Assembly: GCF_022815645.1 (NCBI RefSeq)
Contig: NZ_JALGRO010000006.1
Coordinates: 124,001-188,000, forward strand
DNA length: 64,000 nucleotides
Origin: Curtobacterium sp. VKM Ac-2922
GTDB taxonomy: Bacteria; Actinomycetota; Actinomycetes; Actinomycetales; Microbacteriaceae
Reading direction: 5' to 3'
This document shows, in pieces, positions 33,814 to 42,899 of this stretch (positions are counted from its first letter, which is position 1; each line of letters opens with the position of its first letter). The notes beneath the pieces were generated by a model that did no database searches, was not told the origin of the DNA, and worked only from the letters and a program-made list of their open reading frames with translations. The translations under genes and the position numbers were made by a program.

Positions 33814-35271
33814 TCAGGCGCGGCGCCCGTGCTTGTCGACCGTGAAGATGTTGCCCGTGGTGACGCCTTCCTCGACCTGTTCGAGCGTGCGACCGCGGCT
33901 CTCGGGCACGAACTTCCAGATGAAGAACAGGGCCAGCAGTCCGACGATGCCGAACCCGAAGAACGTGCCGGTGATGCCCGTCGCGGCGACGATCGTGGGG
34001 AAGTACAGCCCCAGGAAGGCGTTCGCGATCCACAGGCAGAACACCGCGATGCCCATGCCGAGCGCACGGATCTGCGTCGGGAAGATCTCGGACAGCACGA
34101 CCCAGACCGCGATGTTCAGGAACGTCTGCATCGACCCGACGAACGCGACGACCAGGAACAGGATCACCCACGGACGTGCCGCGTTGCCCTCGGGCAGCGC
34201 GACCGAGGCGATGCCGATCAGGAAGTGGCAGATCGTCGTCAGGGTGAACCCGATGATGAGCGTCGTGCGGCGGTTGATCCGCTCCATGTTGGCGATGGCG
34301 ATCACGCCACCGATGACCGCGATGACACCGGGCGCGATGTTGGCGATGAGCGCCGCCGAGGCCTGGAACCCGGACTCGATCAGCACGGTCTGGCCGTAGT
34401 ACATGATCGAGTTGATGCCGGTCAGCTGCTGTGCGACCCCCAGTCCCGCGCCGATGAGCACGATCCGGATGAGCCACTTGTTGCCCAGCAGGACCCGCCA
34501 GCCGCGCTCGCGCTGCACCGTGGCCTCGAACGCGGTGGTGCGCTTGATGTCGTCGAGCTCGGCGACGGCACGCTCGTCCGTCCGGATCTGCCGGAGGATC
34601 GCGAGCGCCTCGTCGTTGCGGCCCTTCGACGCCAGCCAGCGCGGCGACTCCGGCACCCGGAGCATGCCGACGAACAGGGCGACGGCGGGCAGGGCACACA
34701 CGGCGAGCATGATGCGCCAGACGCCGTTGCCCTCGCCCCACAGGTTGCCGATGACGGCGTTGACCAGGAACGCGGCGAGCTGACCGATGACGATCATCAG
34801 TTCGTTGCGGCCGGACAGCGACCCGCGGATCTCGTAGGGCGCCAGTTCGGCCAGGAACACGGGCACCACCGTCGATGCACCGCCCACCGCCAGCCCGAGC
34901 AGCACGCGGCCGACGACGATCACGGCGAACGTCGGCGAGAAGACGCAGATGAGCGTGCCCACGAAGAACGTCACGGCGAGCGCGATGATCGTCCTGCGGC
35001 GACCCCACCCATCGGCGATGCGGCCACCGAGCATGGCGCCGATCGCCGCACCGAACAGCAGCGAGCTGGTGACGACCCCCTCGGTCAGGTTGGTCAGGCC
35101 GAGCTCCTGCTTCATCGGCAGGAGTGCGCCGTTGATCACCCCGGTGTCGTACCCGAAGAGCAGACCGCCGAAGGTGGCCACCAGCGCGAGGACGCCCAGG
35201 CGGCGGCGGTGGGCTCCCGTGCCGAGCGGCGGCAGTGCGGCACTCGTCGTTGCCGGCTTGATGTCGACCAT
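33814..35271 (-). CDS. MFS sugar porter
   Basis: A 485-residue sugar/H+ symporter of the XylE/IolT type. Signatures: GGLLFGYDTGVINGAL in helix 1, DGWGRRRT in loop 2-3, VPESPRWL ending the first half, QQLTGINSIMYYG in helix 7, and PESRGRTLEQVE at the C-terminus. Twelve membrane helices. A good promoter (TTGACA, 16-nt spacer, TACCAT on the minus strand) lies 48-75 bp upstream. It probably imports a pentose, hexose or inositol; which one is not determined, and no sugar catabolic gene adjoins it. Confidence 0.92.
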   Translation of the reverse strand: MVDIKPATTSAALPPLGTGAHRRRLGVLALVATFGGLLFGYDTGVINGALLPMKQELGLTNLTEGVVTSSLLFGAAIGAMLGGRIADGWGRRRTIIALAVTFFVGTLICVFSPTFAVIVVGRVLLGLAVGGASTVVPVFLAELAPYEIRGSLSGRNELMIVIGQLAAFLVNAVIGNLWGEGNGVWRIMLAVCALPAVALFVGMLRVPESPRWLASKGRNDEALAILRQIRTDERAVAELDDIKRTTAFEATVQRERGWRVLLGNKWLIRIVLIGAGLGVAQQLTGINSIMYYGQTVLIESGFQASAALIANIAPGVIAVIGGVIAIANMERINRRTTLIIGFTLTTICHFLIGIASVALPEGNAARPWVILFLVVAFVGSMQTFLNIAVWVVLSEIFPTQIRALGMGIAVFCLWIANAFLGLYFPTIVAATGITGTFFGFGIVGLLALFFIWKFVPESRGRTLEQVEEGVTTGNIFTVDKHGRRA

Positions 35272-35318
35272 GTGCGGTGACTCCTTCGTCCGTGATCACG
35301 CGTCGGTGCGTGCTGCCG

Positions 35319-35346
35319 ATGGTAGTCGGAAACTTTGTCCTGTCAA
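35319..35346 (-). promoter_or_regulatory. Promoter of the sugar porter gene
   Basis: On the minus strand TTGACA (complement of 35341-35346), 16 nt, then TACCAT (complement of 35319-35324). The spacer holds GGACAAAGTTTCC, an imperfect palindrome that could be a repressor site. Confidence 0.6.
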
Positions 35347-35415
35347 TCGGTCATGGTCATCGCAGGCGTGATGGAGCGATCCACGAAAGCCCTGATCATC
35401 CAGGGGTCGATCCGG

Positions 35416-35886
35416 TCAGTCCCCGTCGGCCTGCTCGCCGAGCACATCGCCCAGCCGCGTCATGTCGGCGCCGTGGTCGGTGTACCGCCGGACGGTGCGC
35501 CGCGCTGCCGTGCTGGCGGCGCCGCTCAGGTTCGCGTTCCGCCGCGCGGCGTCGGCGACCCGTCCCGCGTGACTCGCGGTGGAGAGCACGACGTTCGCCA
35601 GCGCTCGTCCGGCACCCGGATCGGGGACCCCTGCGACGGACCACGCGGCACGGACCTGCTCGTCCGGGCTGACGCCGCGGCGGGTGCCCATCCGGTGCCA
35701 GTCGGAGGCCATGGCGCCCTCGGTCCGGTCGGCGGCGCGTGCGGACTCGTCGACACGGCTGTGGTCCTGGGGCGCCGATGCGGCTGCGTCGGCGCGGTCG
35801 CGGGCGGCGGAGTCGTCACCGCCGGCAGCGGCGATGCGGGCGGCGTGGGCGGCGGCCGCCGCGGCGAGGATCTCGGACCTGTCCAT
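35416..35886 (-). CDS. Hypothetical helical protein
   Basis: A 156-residue soluble protein of unknown family. The first 50 residues are Ala/Asp-rich and helical (MDRSEILAAAAAAHAAR), the middle has GTRRGVSPDEQVRAAW, and the end is ALANVVLSTASHAGRVADAA followed by a polar helix. Coding bias is normal for the genome. On the minus strand TACGGT (complement of 35893-35898) ends 6 nt before the ATG, a leaderless geometry. Neighbours give no clue to function. Confidence 0.65.
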   Translation of the reverse strand: MDRSEILAAAAAAHAARIAAAGGDDSAARDRADAAASAPQDHSRVDESARAADRTEGAMASDWHRMGTRRGVSPDEQVRAAWSVAGVPDPGAGRALANVVLSTASHAGRVADAARRNANLSGAASTAARRTVRRYTDHGADMTRLGDVLGEQADGD

Positions 35887-35936
35887 GGGTCGACCGTACC
35901 GCTCGCGTCCGACGCCACCGCGCGCCTCCTGGCGGC

Positions 35937-36821
35937 TCAGCTGGCCAGGTGGGCGGTCAGGACGTCCTCGACGCTCGTCCACGCGTGCGGCCCGTAGCGG
36001 TCGTTCTGCACGTGGTGCAGCTCGGCCTCGCCGCTGAACATGCTGACGAAGTACTGCATCCCCTGCCACGCGGGGAAGGGCTCGTCCGTGGGCTTCGACA
36101 GGCGCCGGCCCACCCGTGCCATGGCGGAGAGGGTGCCCGCGGTACCGGCCCACTGCAGGCGGAAGGGCGTCCCCGTCAGTCGGGACATCGTCTCGGCGAT
36201 GCTGCGCGAGGTGACCCGGTCCCCGGCGACCTCGACGACCCTGGGGGCATCGGCATCCAGGGCGACCTGCGCCGTCAGCCACGCCACGTCGTCCTTCGTC
36301 GTGAAGTCGAGCACCTGGTCCGCCGACGACCAGAACAGCACGCGCTGGCGGTCGAACAGGATCAGCGGCGCCTGCCCGGTCAGCATGTCCGCGAACGCCC
36401 CGTTGAGCACCGACGTCGCCCGGAGCGGCGCAGCGTCGACGTCGGCGGCGAACTCGCGGCGCAGCTCGAAGTTGCGGTTCGACCCGGGCGTGATCGAGCG
36501 GTAGTCGGCGGCGTAGTCGGACGGGACGAACCGGGGCACCCCCGCGTCGACCGCGGCGGCCAGCAGGGCCCGTTGCGCATCGACGATCACCGGGCGGGTC
36601 CCACTGACCGCGGAGACGACGACGTCGGCCCCCTGGACCGCTCGCCGCAGCGCCGCCGGGTCGTCGTAGGCGGCGGTGACGGACTCGACCCGGTCGTCGA
36701 CCGAGGGGCTGCTCCCCCGGCTCAGCGCGCGGAGGTGGACGTCGTCGTGGTCGAGCAGGGCGTGGACGATGCGGCTCCCGAGGTCTCCGGTGGCGCCGGC
36801 GACGAGGACGGTGGTGGTCAT
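35937..36821 (-). CDS. NmrA-like NAD(P)-binding oxidoreductase
   Basis: A 294-residue atypical short-chain dehydrogenase. The nucleotide-binding fold starts TTTVLVAGATGDLGSRIVHA, followed by VVVSAVSGTRPVIVDAQRAL and FVPSDYAADYRSI, as in NmrA/isoflavone-reductase-like proteins and aromatic alcohol reductases. ATG 36821 is supported by TAGTGT (complement of 36829-36834) ending 7 nt upstream. Such proteins reduce aromatic or quinone-like substrates or only sense NADPH. It is separated by 148 bp from the ole operon and not obviously linked. Confidence 0.82.
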   Translation of the reverse strand: MTTTVLVAGATGDLGSRIVHALLDHDDVHLRALSRGSSPSVDDRVESVTAAYDDPAALRRAVQGADVVVSAVSGTRPVIVDAQRALLAAAVDAGVPRFVPSDYAADYRSITPGSNRNFELRREFAADVDAAPLRATSVLNGAFADMLTGQAPLILFDRQRVLFWSSADQVLDFTTKDDVAWLTAQVALDADAPRVVEVAGDRVTSRSIAETMSRLTGTPFRLQWAGTAGTLSAMARVGRRLSKPTDEPFPAWQGMQYFVSMFSGEAELHHVQNDRYGPHAWTSVEDVLTAHLAS

Positions 36822-36906
36822 GTCCTCGACACTACGGACGCCCGGCCCGCGGGGGTTCAGCGCGCGGCTGTTCCCACACCGCTCGCCACGAGAAGCGGGA
36901 TCGCGC

Positions 36907-36930
36907 ATGGTGGGTCGGAAGGAACGACCA
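36907..36930 (-). terminator. Possible terminator after oleD
   Basis: GGTGGGTCG pairs with CGACCACC (one bulged base) around a GAAGGAA loop, about 40 bases past the oleD stop in the transcription direction. Confidence 0.4.
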
Positions 36931-36969
36931 CCAACTCGCGGTTCGACCTGCTCTGCACGGATCGGCCGC

Positions 36970-37950
36970 TTACCCGTGGGCAGCGGCCAGGCGGCGCAGA
37001 CCCTCGTCGATCGACACCGACGGCGCCCACCCCAGGTCCTGCCGGGTCCGGCGCTGGTCGAACCAGTGCGACGTGGACAGCTGCTCGGCCAGGAACCGTG
37101 TCATCGGCGGCTCGTCCGCTCCGGGTCGCACCCGCCAGACGGCCTCGACGAGCGACCCGGCAGCGCGCGCGACCCCGGCCGGCACGTGCCACCGCGGCGA
37201 CGGCACGCCCGATGCCCGGCAGATGCCGTCGAGCAGGTCGGCGACGGGCCGCGGCTCGCCGTTCGTGACGACGTAGGCGTTGCCGTGCACGCCGTCCGAG
37301 GCGGCCCGTGCCAGCGCGGCGACCATGGCCGAGGCGGCGTTGTCGACGTAGCAGGAGTCGATCAGCGCGGCGCCGGAGTCGAGCAGCGGCAGGCGACCAC
37401 GTCGGGCCCGGTCGACGATCCGACCGACCAGCTGCGTGTCGCCAGGCCCCCACACCAGGTGCGGCCGGACGGCGACGACGGCGAACCCCGGGGCGTCGGC
37501 GGCCAGTGCGAGCAGCTCGGCCTCGGCCTTGGTACGGGCGTAGTCCCCGCGGGCGTGTGCCGGATCGGCCGGTGTGGCCGCGGCACCCGCGATCGAGGAG
37601 CCGGTGTGGGCGACCGACGGCGAGGACACGAACGCGACGCGCTCGACCCCGGCGGCACGGGCGGCGGCGAGCAGGGTGCGCGTGCCGTCGACGTTCACCC
37701 GGACGAAGTCGGCGGGATCGCCCGCGAGCGAGACCTTCGCGGCGAGGTGCACGACCGCCTGCACCCCCTCGACGGCCCGGGCGACCGCGGCGGCGTCCGT
37801 CATCGTCCCCAGCACGTCGGTCACGCCCGCGACGCCGGACGGACGCCGCTGGAACGTCCGGACGTCGTGCCCGGCGTCGCGAACCGCCGCAGCAACGGCC
37901 CGTCCGAGGAACCCACTGGCACCTGTGACCAGCACGCGCTGTCCGATCAC
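36970..37950 (-). CDS. oleD: OleD, 2-alkyl-3-ketoacid reductase
   Basis: A 326-residue extended short-chain dehydrogenase/epimerase. Rossmann motif VTGASGFLGRAVAAA at the N-terminus, catalytic YARTKAEAE (YxxxK), and IDSCYVDNAASAMVAAL. In Ole pathways OleD reduces the 2-alkyl-3-keto acid made by OleA to the beta-hydroxy acid with NADPH. GTG 37950 overlaps the OleBC stop by 4 bp. With OleBC and OleA directly upstream in the same frame-overlapping operon, the assignment is strong; by itself the sequence would only say 3-beta-HSD/epimerase family. Confidence 0.88.
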   Translation of the reverse strand: MIGQRVLVTGASGFLGRAVAAAVRDAGHDVRTFQRRPSGVAGVTDVLGTMTDAAAVARAVEGVQAVVHLAAKVSLAGDPADFVRVNVDGTRTLLAAARAAGVERVAFVSSPSVAHTGSSIAGAAATPADPAHARGDYARTKAEAELLALAADAPGFAVVAVRPHLVWGPGDTQLVGRIVDRARRGRLPLLDSGAALIDSCYVDNAASAMVAALARAASDGVHGNAYVVTNGEPRPVADLLDGICRASGVPSPRWHVPAGVARAAGSLVEAVWRVRPGADEPPMTRFLAEQLSTSHWFDQRRTRQDLGWAPSVSIDEGLRRLAAAHG

Positions 37951-40655
37951 GGGCGGGTCATCCGGCCGCCACCCAGCACGCTCGACGCCCAGCGGGACAG
38001 GCGTGCACGGTCGACCTTGGAGTTGTGGCGGATGTCGGTCGGCAGCACCGGGACGACCAGCACGGCGGCGACGGGCACTCCGGCAGCCGCACGGACGGCG
38101 GCAGCGAGTGCAGCGGGTGCGAGCGCCGGACGGCGGACGGGTGGCACGGCCTCGACGACCGCGACGACCTGCTGCGTGCCGGCGGGACCGATCCCGGCGA
38201 CACCGACGCGGCCGACCGCGGCGACCTGCTCGATGCGTTGCTCGGGCCCGACCGGCGTGACGACACCCGCGGGTGTGGTGACGACGTGCTGCAGGCGGCC
38301 CTCGACCCAGAGCTGGCCCGAGGCGTCCAGGTGCCCGACGTCGCCCGTGCGGTGCGCGCGGGGGTCGTCGAGACCCCGACGCGACGCCCGGTTCGTGCGC
38401 CACAGCCGGTCGTAGCGGTCGCGCACGTGCGGTGCGGCGACGACGATCTCGCCCGTGACTCCTGGCTCGGTGGTCAGCTCGTCCGACGGCACTCCCGACG
38501 CGGACAACGGCGCGATGCGGACGTCGACCCCGCGCGCGGGCCGTCCCACGCAGACCCCGCCGACGCGCGACACCGCGGACGCAGCAGCCTGCACGGCGTC
38601 CAGGTCGACGTCGGTCATCAGCAGGCCCTCGGTCATGCCGTACGGCGTGTGGGCGGAGGCGTTCGGCATGAGCTCGGTCGCGGCGGCCAGCAGCGTCGCG
38701 GACACCGGTGCCCCCGCGGACAGGAACAGGCGGACCCGCGACAGCGCGGCACGGTCGGCGTCGGTCAGCGCGTCAGCTGTCGCCACGACGTTCGCCAGTG
38801 CCGCCGGCGACAGGAACACCACGGTGGCATCGGCTGCCGCGACCGACGCGGCGACCGCGCGGGCCGTCAGCGTACGCGGTGCGGTGACGTCCATGTCCGG
38901 TGCGACCGAGCGGGCGCCGAGCGCGGGACCGAGCAGCGCGAACGGGGCGAACCCGGCGACGAGTCCGGTGCCGACGCCGACGTCGTACTGGCCGGCCAAG
39001 ACGTCGCGGACGGCACCGAGCTGGCCGTGCGTGTAGACGACCCCCTTGGCCGGTCCGGTCGATCCGCTCGTGAACAGGACGGCGGCCGGGGTGCTCGACG
39101 CCGGCGCATCGGGCAGCGCGGTTCCGGCCGCCAGGCGACGCGCACCACGACGGGCGACGGACGCGAGCGTGTGCTCGACCCGCAGGGCGGCACGCACGGG
39201 TGCGGGCAGCGCGAGGGTCGCGATGCGTCGCCCCGGCCAGCCGAGCGCACGGGCTGCGGCCAGGCCGGGCAGCGCCCCGATGACCCAGTCCGGCCGAGCG
39301 CCCTTGACGGCGCGCGTGAGTCCGCGCAGGCCGAGCCCGGCGTCCGCCACGACGACGGTCGCGCCGATCCGGATGCTGGCGTACAGCGCAGCGGTCAGGT
39401 CGGCGCCGGGCGTCACCAGCAGCGAGACCCGGTCCCCCGGGCCGACGCCGACGTCCAGGAGCCCGGCAGCGACCTCGTCGATCCGTCGGGCCAGCAGGCG
39501 CCAGCTGATCGTGCGGGTGCCGCCCGGGGCGGCCATCTCGACCAGCGCCGGCTCGTCCGAGTCCCGCAGGTCCTCGAGCGCGGCCCAGAGCGGGCGGCTC
39601 GCGTCGGCGGGTGCTGATCCGGCAGCCGGGAGGCCCGGCTCGACTCTGGCAGGCACGTGGCCGTCCGGCAGGCGGTCGCCCAGCCAGTCGAGGACCGTGC
39701 CGGCGACGTCGGCGTCCTCGGGCAGCAGGTGGCCGGCGCCCTCGAAGCGGTGGACGTCGGCGTGCGGCAGCCGCGCGGCCAGGTCGTCCAGGTAGCGCTC
39801 GAGGAACACGGGGTCGCGCGGACCCCACAGCAGCAGCGCGGGGACGTCGAGCCGGGCGACCCCGGCCGAGATCCGGTCGAGCTCGGGAGCGCTGGCATGG
39901 GCGGCATCGACGGGGATGTCCGCGACGAACCCGCCGATCCCCCCACGACGCGCCGCCCCGCGGTACGGCGCGCGGAAGCCGCCAGCCACGGCCCGGTCGA
40001 GCTTCGGGTGCGCGATGGCCAGCGTCGTCTCGAGGAACGCCGGCGTGACCACCGTCGCGCGGCCGAGCAGCTGGGGTCGGAGCGCGAGCCGGAGCGGCGC
40101 CGGGATCGGTGCGTCGGACGGCTGGTGCACGGCGGTGTTGCACGTCGCGACGCCCACCACCAGGTCGGGGTGGTCGACGGCCCAGCCGAGCGACACGACA
40201 CCGCCCCAGTCGTGCCCGAGGGTGACGACGGCTCCGGTGAGCCCGAGTTCGTCGGTCAGGGCGCCCAGGTCGGCGACGCGCTGGGGCAGCCCCCGGGCGA
40301 CCCCGGTGCGCTCCGAGAAGCCCATGTCGAGCTGGTCGACGGCGATCACGCGCCAGGCGGGCCCACCGGCCGCTGCCACCGCGAGCGAGGTGCGGAGCAC
40401 CGACCGCCACAGGTACGACCAGGTCGGGTTGCCGTGCACGCACAGCAGCGTGCCGACCGGTTCCACGCCGATCGCGGCCAGGGAGCCGGCCGTGTCGAGG
40501 AGGTGCCAGGTGCGCGCGGCGTGATCCGCGCCTCCTGGCTGTTCGCCTGCCGGCACCGTGACCAGGCGCGACCATGCCGGGTCGAGTCCGGGCAGCGAGG
40601 ACGGCAGCGTGGCCGGAGCGGTGCTCGCGGCGACGCGGGGCAGCCCAGAGGTCAC
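37947..40655 (-). CDS. oleBC: OleBC fusion: alpha/beta hydrolase plus beta-lactone synthetase
   Basis: A 902-residue natural fusion. Residues about 40-330 are an OleB-type hydrolase of the haloalkane-dehalogenase fold (CVHGNPTWSYLWR, nucleophile elbow LGHDWGGVVSLG, late FEGAGHLLPED). Residues about 360-902 are an OleC-type AMP-forming ligase fold (FTSGSTGPAKGVVYTHG, HTPYGMTEG, RTGDVGHLD). OleC turns the beta-hydroxy acid into a beta-lactone, and OleB decarboxylates it to an olefin. Fusion of the two is known in actinobacteria such as Micrococcus. GTG 40655 overlaps the oleA stop by 4 bp. Confidence 0.9.
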   Translation of the reverse strand: MTSGLPRVAASTAPATLPSSLPGLDPAWSRLVTVPAGEQPGGADHAARTWHLLDTAGSLAAIGVEPVGTLLCVHGNPTWSYLWRSVLRTSLAVAAAGGPAWRVIAVDQLDMGFSERTGVARGLPQRVADLGALTDELGLTGAVVTLGHDWGGVVSLGWAVDHPDLVVGVATCNTAVHQPSDAPIPAPLRLALRPQLLGRATVVTPAFLETTLAIAHPKLDRAVAGGFRAPYRGAARRGGIGGFVADIPVDAAHASAPELDRISAGVARLDVPALLLWGPRDPVFLERYLDDLAARLPHADVHRFEGAGHLLPEDADVAGTVLDWLGDRLPDGHVPARVEPGLPAAGSAPADASRPLWAALEDLRDSDEPALVEMAAPGGTRTISWRLLARRIDEVAAGLLDVGVGPGDRVSLLVTPGADLTAALYASIRIGATVVVADAGLGLRGLTRAVKGARPDWVIGALPGLAAARALGWPGRRIATLALPAPVRAALRVEHTLASVARRGARRLAAGTALPDAPASSTPAAVLFTSGSTGPAKGVVYTHGQLGAVRDVLAGQYDVGVGTGLVAGFAPFALLGPALGARSVAPDMDVTAPRTLTARAVAASVAAADATVVFLSPAALANVVATADALTDADRAALSRVRLFLSAGAPVSATLLAAATELMPNASAHTPYGMTEGLLMTDVDLDAVQAAASAVSRVGGVCVGRPARGVDVRIAPLSASGVPSDELTTEPGVTGEIVVAAPHVRDRYDRLWRTNRASRRGLDDPRAHRTGDVGHLDASGQLWVEGRLQHVVTTPAGVVTPVGPEQRIEQVAAVGRVGVAGIGPAGTQQVVAVVEAVPPVRRPALAPAALAAAVRAAAGVPVAAVLVVPVLPTDIRHNSKVDRARLSRWASSVLGGGRMTRP

Positions 40656-41725
40656 CAGCGGAGTTCCATCATCGCCGTGTTGATGCCGGAGCCCACGCCG
40701 CCCAGGAACACGCGGTCGCCGGGACGGATGCGGCCGGCGGCGGCCTCGTCGGCCAGGGTGATCGGGATCGACGCGGGGCCGACGTTGCCGAAGCGCTCGT
40801 ACGTCGTGGGGACCTTGTCGCGCGGCACACCGATGGCCTCGACGAAGGCGTTCGTGTGCACGTCGGAGACCTGGTGCAGGACGTAGCGGTCCATGTCGGC
40901 CCAGTCGAAGTGCGAGCGCGCTTCGTTCCAGGCGGCGACCACCAGTTCCATGCCGCCCTTCAGCAGCATCTTGGCGTCGGTGAACATGCCGTCCACGCTG
41001 CCGACGCACAGGTCGTACCACTGGGTCGCCGCGCGGGTGACGCCGCCGACGATCCGGTGTCCGCCCGGGTGCATGTCCGCCGGGCCGAGCACGGCCGCGG
41101 CAGCGCCGGAGCCGAGCGTCAGGCTGGCGAACTCGCTCATGAAGTCCTTGCGGTTGCGGCCGCCCTGGTTCAGCCGCTCGATGGTGTTGAGCTGCACCTG
41201 GTCGGCGTCCTCGCCGTCGACGACGAGCGCGTACTTGATCTGCCCGGAGTCGATCATGCCCGCGGCCACGCTCATCGCGTTGACGAAGCCCAGGCAGGCG
41301 TTCGCGATGTCGAAGTTGATCGCGGACGACGGCAGGCCCAGGCCGTGGTGCAGGCGCACGGCCACCGAGGGCTCGAGGTGCGGACGCGTGACGGACGTGT
41401 TGATGAGCAGGCCGACGTCCTCGGGGCGGATGCCGGCTTCGGCCATCGCGCGGCGCCCGGCATCGATGGCGGCGTCCTGGAAGGACTGCCCCTCGCCCCA
41501 GTTGCGACGCTCCTTCACCCCGGCCACGCGTTCGAGCAGCCCCATCGGCAGGCGCAGGCGACGGAGCACACCGCGGAGCTTCTCCTCGATGTCCGCAGAG
41601 GTCGTCACACGCTCAGCCACGGTGGTCGCGACCGAGAGCAGGGCGACGTTGTCGTGCTTGGCCGTCGCGTTGCCCGGGCGCTCGGTTTCGCTGCTCGTCG
41701 CCTGGTCGACCGGCCGTTCCGTCAT
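40652..41725 (-). CDS. oleA: OleA, thiolase for head-to-head acyl condensation
   Basis: A 357-residue thiolase-fold protein related to FabH. Catalytic Cys144 lies in IANACLGFVNAM, with His in RYVLHQVSDVH and Asn in RFGNVGPASIP. Glu118 in HLEPSVAVRLHH matches the glutamate that OleA uses as base, which FabH lacks. OleA joins two fatty acyl-CoA chains head to head, releasing a 2-alkyl-3-keto acid. It is the first of three coupled genes (oleA, oleBC, oleD). ATG 41725 gives a 30-residue N-terminal extension before the conserved fold. Confidence 0.9.
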   Translation of the reverse strand: MTERPVDQATSSETERPGNATAKHDNVALLSVATTVAERVTTSADIEEKLRGVLRRLRLPMGLLERVAGVKERRNWGEGQSFQDAAIDAGRRAMAEAGIRPEDVGLLINTSVTRPHLEPSVAVRLHHGLGLPSSAINFDIANACLGFVNAMSVAAGMIDSGQIKYALVVDGEDADQVQLNTIERLNQGGRNRKDFMSEFASLTLGSGAAAAVLGPADMHPGGHRIVGGVTRAATQWYDLCVGSVDGMFTDAKMLLKGGMELVVAAWNEARSHFDWADMDRYVLHQVSDVHTNAFVEAIGVPRDKVPTTYERFGNVGPASIPITLADEAAAGRIRPGDRVFLGGVGSGINTAMMELRW

Positions 41726-41903
41726 GATCGTCACCGATACATACTTCCGCATCCGGGCTGGATGCGCGATCCGGATGCGCTGTGCGACGCTCCACGACGG
41801 CGCTCGAGCGGGCGTCCCGCGTCCGCGTGGGCCGTTGGACACAGTCCGATCACGCCGCTCCAGCCGCGAGGATCCGTCCGTTACGCTGCCGATCCGAGGG
41901 GGC

Positions 41904-42815
41904 ATGACCGTGCACAGAGGACTCGCGATCGGACTGGTCGTCGTGGCAGCAGTGGGGCTGTCGGGGTGTTCGTTGCTCCGCGGCGACTCGGGTGGGCTGC
42001 CCGCGCCGTCGCGCTCGGCCTCGGCCACGCCGACAGCGTCCCCGTCGGCCCCGGCGACGTCGGATGCCGACAGCGAGGCGGAACGGCTGCGCGAGTCCGC
42101 CTCACCGCGGCCGCCCACCGCCGCACCCTCGCAGGCGTCGATGCCCGCACCGACGATCTCGACGATCCCGGACGGCACCGTGCTGGCCGAGGCGGACGTC
42201 ACCTCGCCGAAGGGCAGCGTGCACTTCCACTACCGCGTCGTCGCTGCCGGGGACTCGTACGCGATCGAGTACTCCGGGTTCACCTCGACCCTGCCGGTCC
42301 CCGTCGGCGTGATGCTCATCGACAAGGCGCCCGCGGTCGGGGACGGCATCACCGCGCACGGCGTCGGCGACCACCAGCTCGGCGGCCCGACCACCACGCC
42401 CGCGCCCACCGCGTCGACCCCGCTGACCGGCTCGTCGTACGACCCGTCGTGGCTCGGCACGATCGTGACGTACTCCGACGCATCGAGCGACCCGTCGATC
42501 CCGGTCGAGATCGGCCCGGGCAAGGTGCTGTCGGTCAACAGCGTGCGGTGGTCCGTACCGGCACGCACGACGAACGTGCACCCGGTCGACGGTGGCGCCC
42601 GGTCCGGGGCGAACGGGACGGTGTCCGCGACGACCGCCTCGGGTGCACCGGCGTCCTACGTGATCGCGCCCGACGACCTGATCGCGAACGTCGCCGACCG
42701 CTTCGGGATCTCCGTCGAAGCACTGATCTGGCTCGACCCGGACCTGCGGGTGTACGGCGACCAGCAGTGGCTCTACGAGGGCACGACGATCAACCTGGAC
42801 CCGGTCCGGCGCTGA
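41904..42815 (+). CDS. LysM-domain lipoprotein
   Basis: A 303-residue probable lipoprotein: signal TVHRGLAIGLVVVAAVGLSG with lipobox LSGCS, then a Ser/Ala/Pro/Thr-rich linker of about 60 residues, a middle domain (VLAEADVTSPKGSVHFHYR to VPVGVMLIDKAPAVGDG), and a C-terminal LysM-like repeat (DLIANVADRFGISVEALIWL, then YGDQQWLYEGTTINL). LysM would hold it to peptidoglycan from the membrane side. A GAGGGGG ribosome site precedes ATG 41904, with TACGCT at 41882-41887. The middle domain is unassigned. Ends in a repeat-rich terminator. Confidence 0.83.
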   Translation: MTVHRGLAIGLVVVAAVGLSGCSLLRGDSGGLPAPSRSASATPTASPSAPATSDADSEAERLRESASPRPPTAAPSQASMPAPTISTIPDGTVLAEADVTSPKGSVHFHYRVVAAGDSYAIEYSGFTSTLPVPVGVMLIDKAPAVGDGITAHGVGDHQLGGPTTTPAPTASTPLTGSSYDPSWLGTIVTYSDASSDPSIPVEIGPGKVLSVNSVRWSVPARTTNVHPVDGGARSGANGTVSATTASGAPASYVIAPDDLIANVADRFGISVEALIWLDPDLRVYGDQQWLYEGTTINLDPVRR

Positions 42816-42894
42816 CGCGCAGCCCCGACCGGCGCTGACCGGCGCTGACACGCGGCACCGACCGGCGCTGACGATCGTCAGCGCCGGTCGGTGC
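42806..42894. repeat. Four direct and one inverted CCGGCGCTGAC copies
   Basis: CCGGCGCTGAC occurs at 42806-42816 (containing the lipoprotein stop codon), 42829-42839, 42839-42849 and 42862-42872, and inverted at 42877-42887. The stop-codon segment of the gene has thus been multiplied into the intergenic region. Confidence 0.9.
42855..42894. terminator. 40-bp perfect palindrome terminator
   Basis: Bases 42855-42874 are the exact reverse complement of 42875-42894, with no spacer (centre GACGATCGTC). It lies between the convergent LysM lipoprotein and pgi genes, 6 bases from the pgi stop, and probably terminates both. Confidence 0.8.
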
Positions 42895-42899
42895 AGGTG

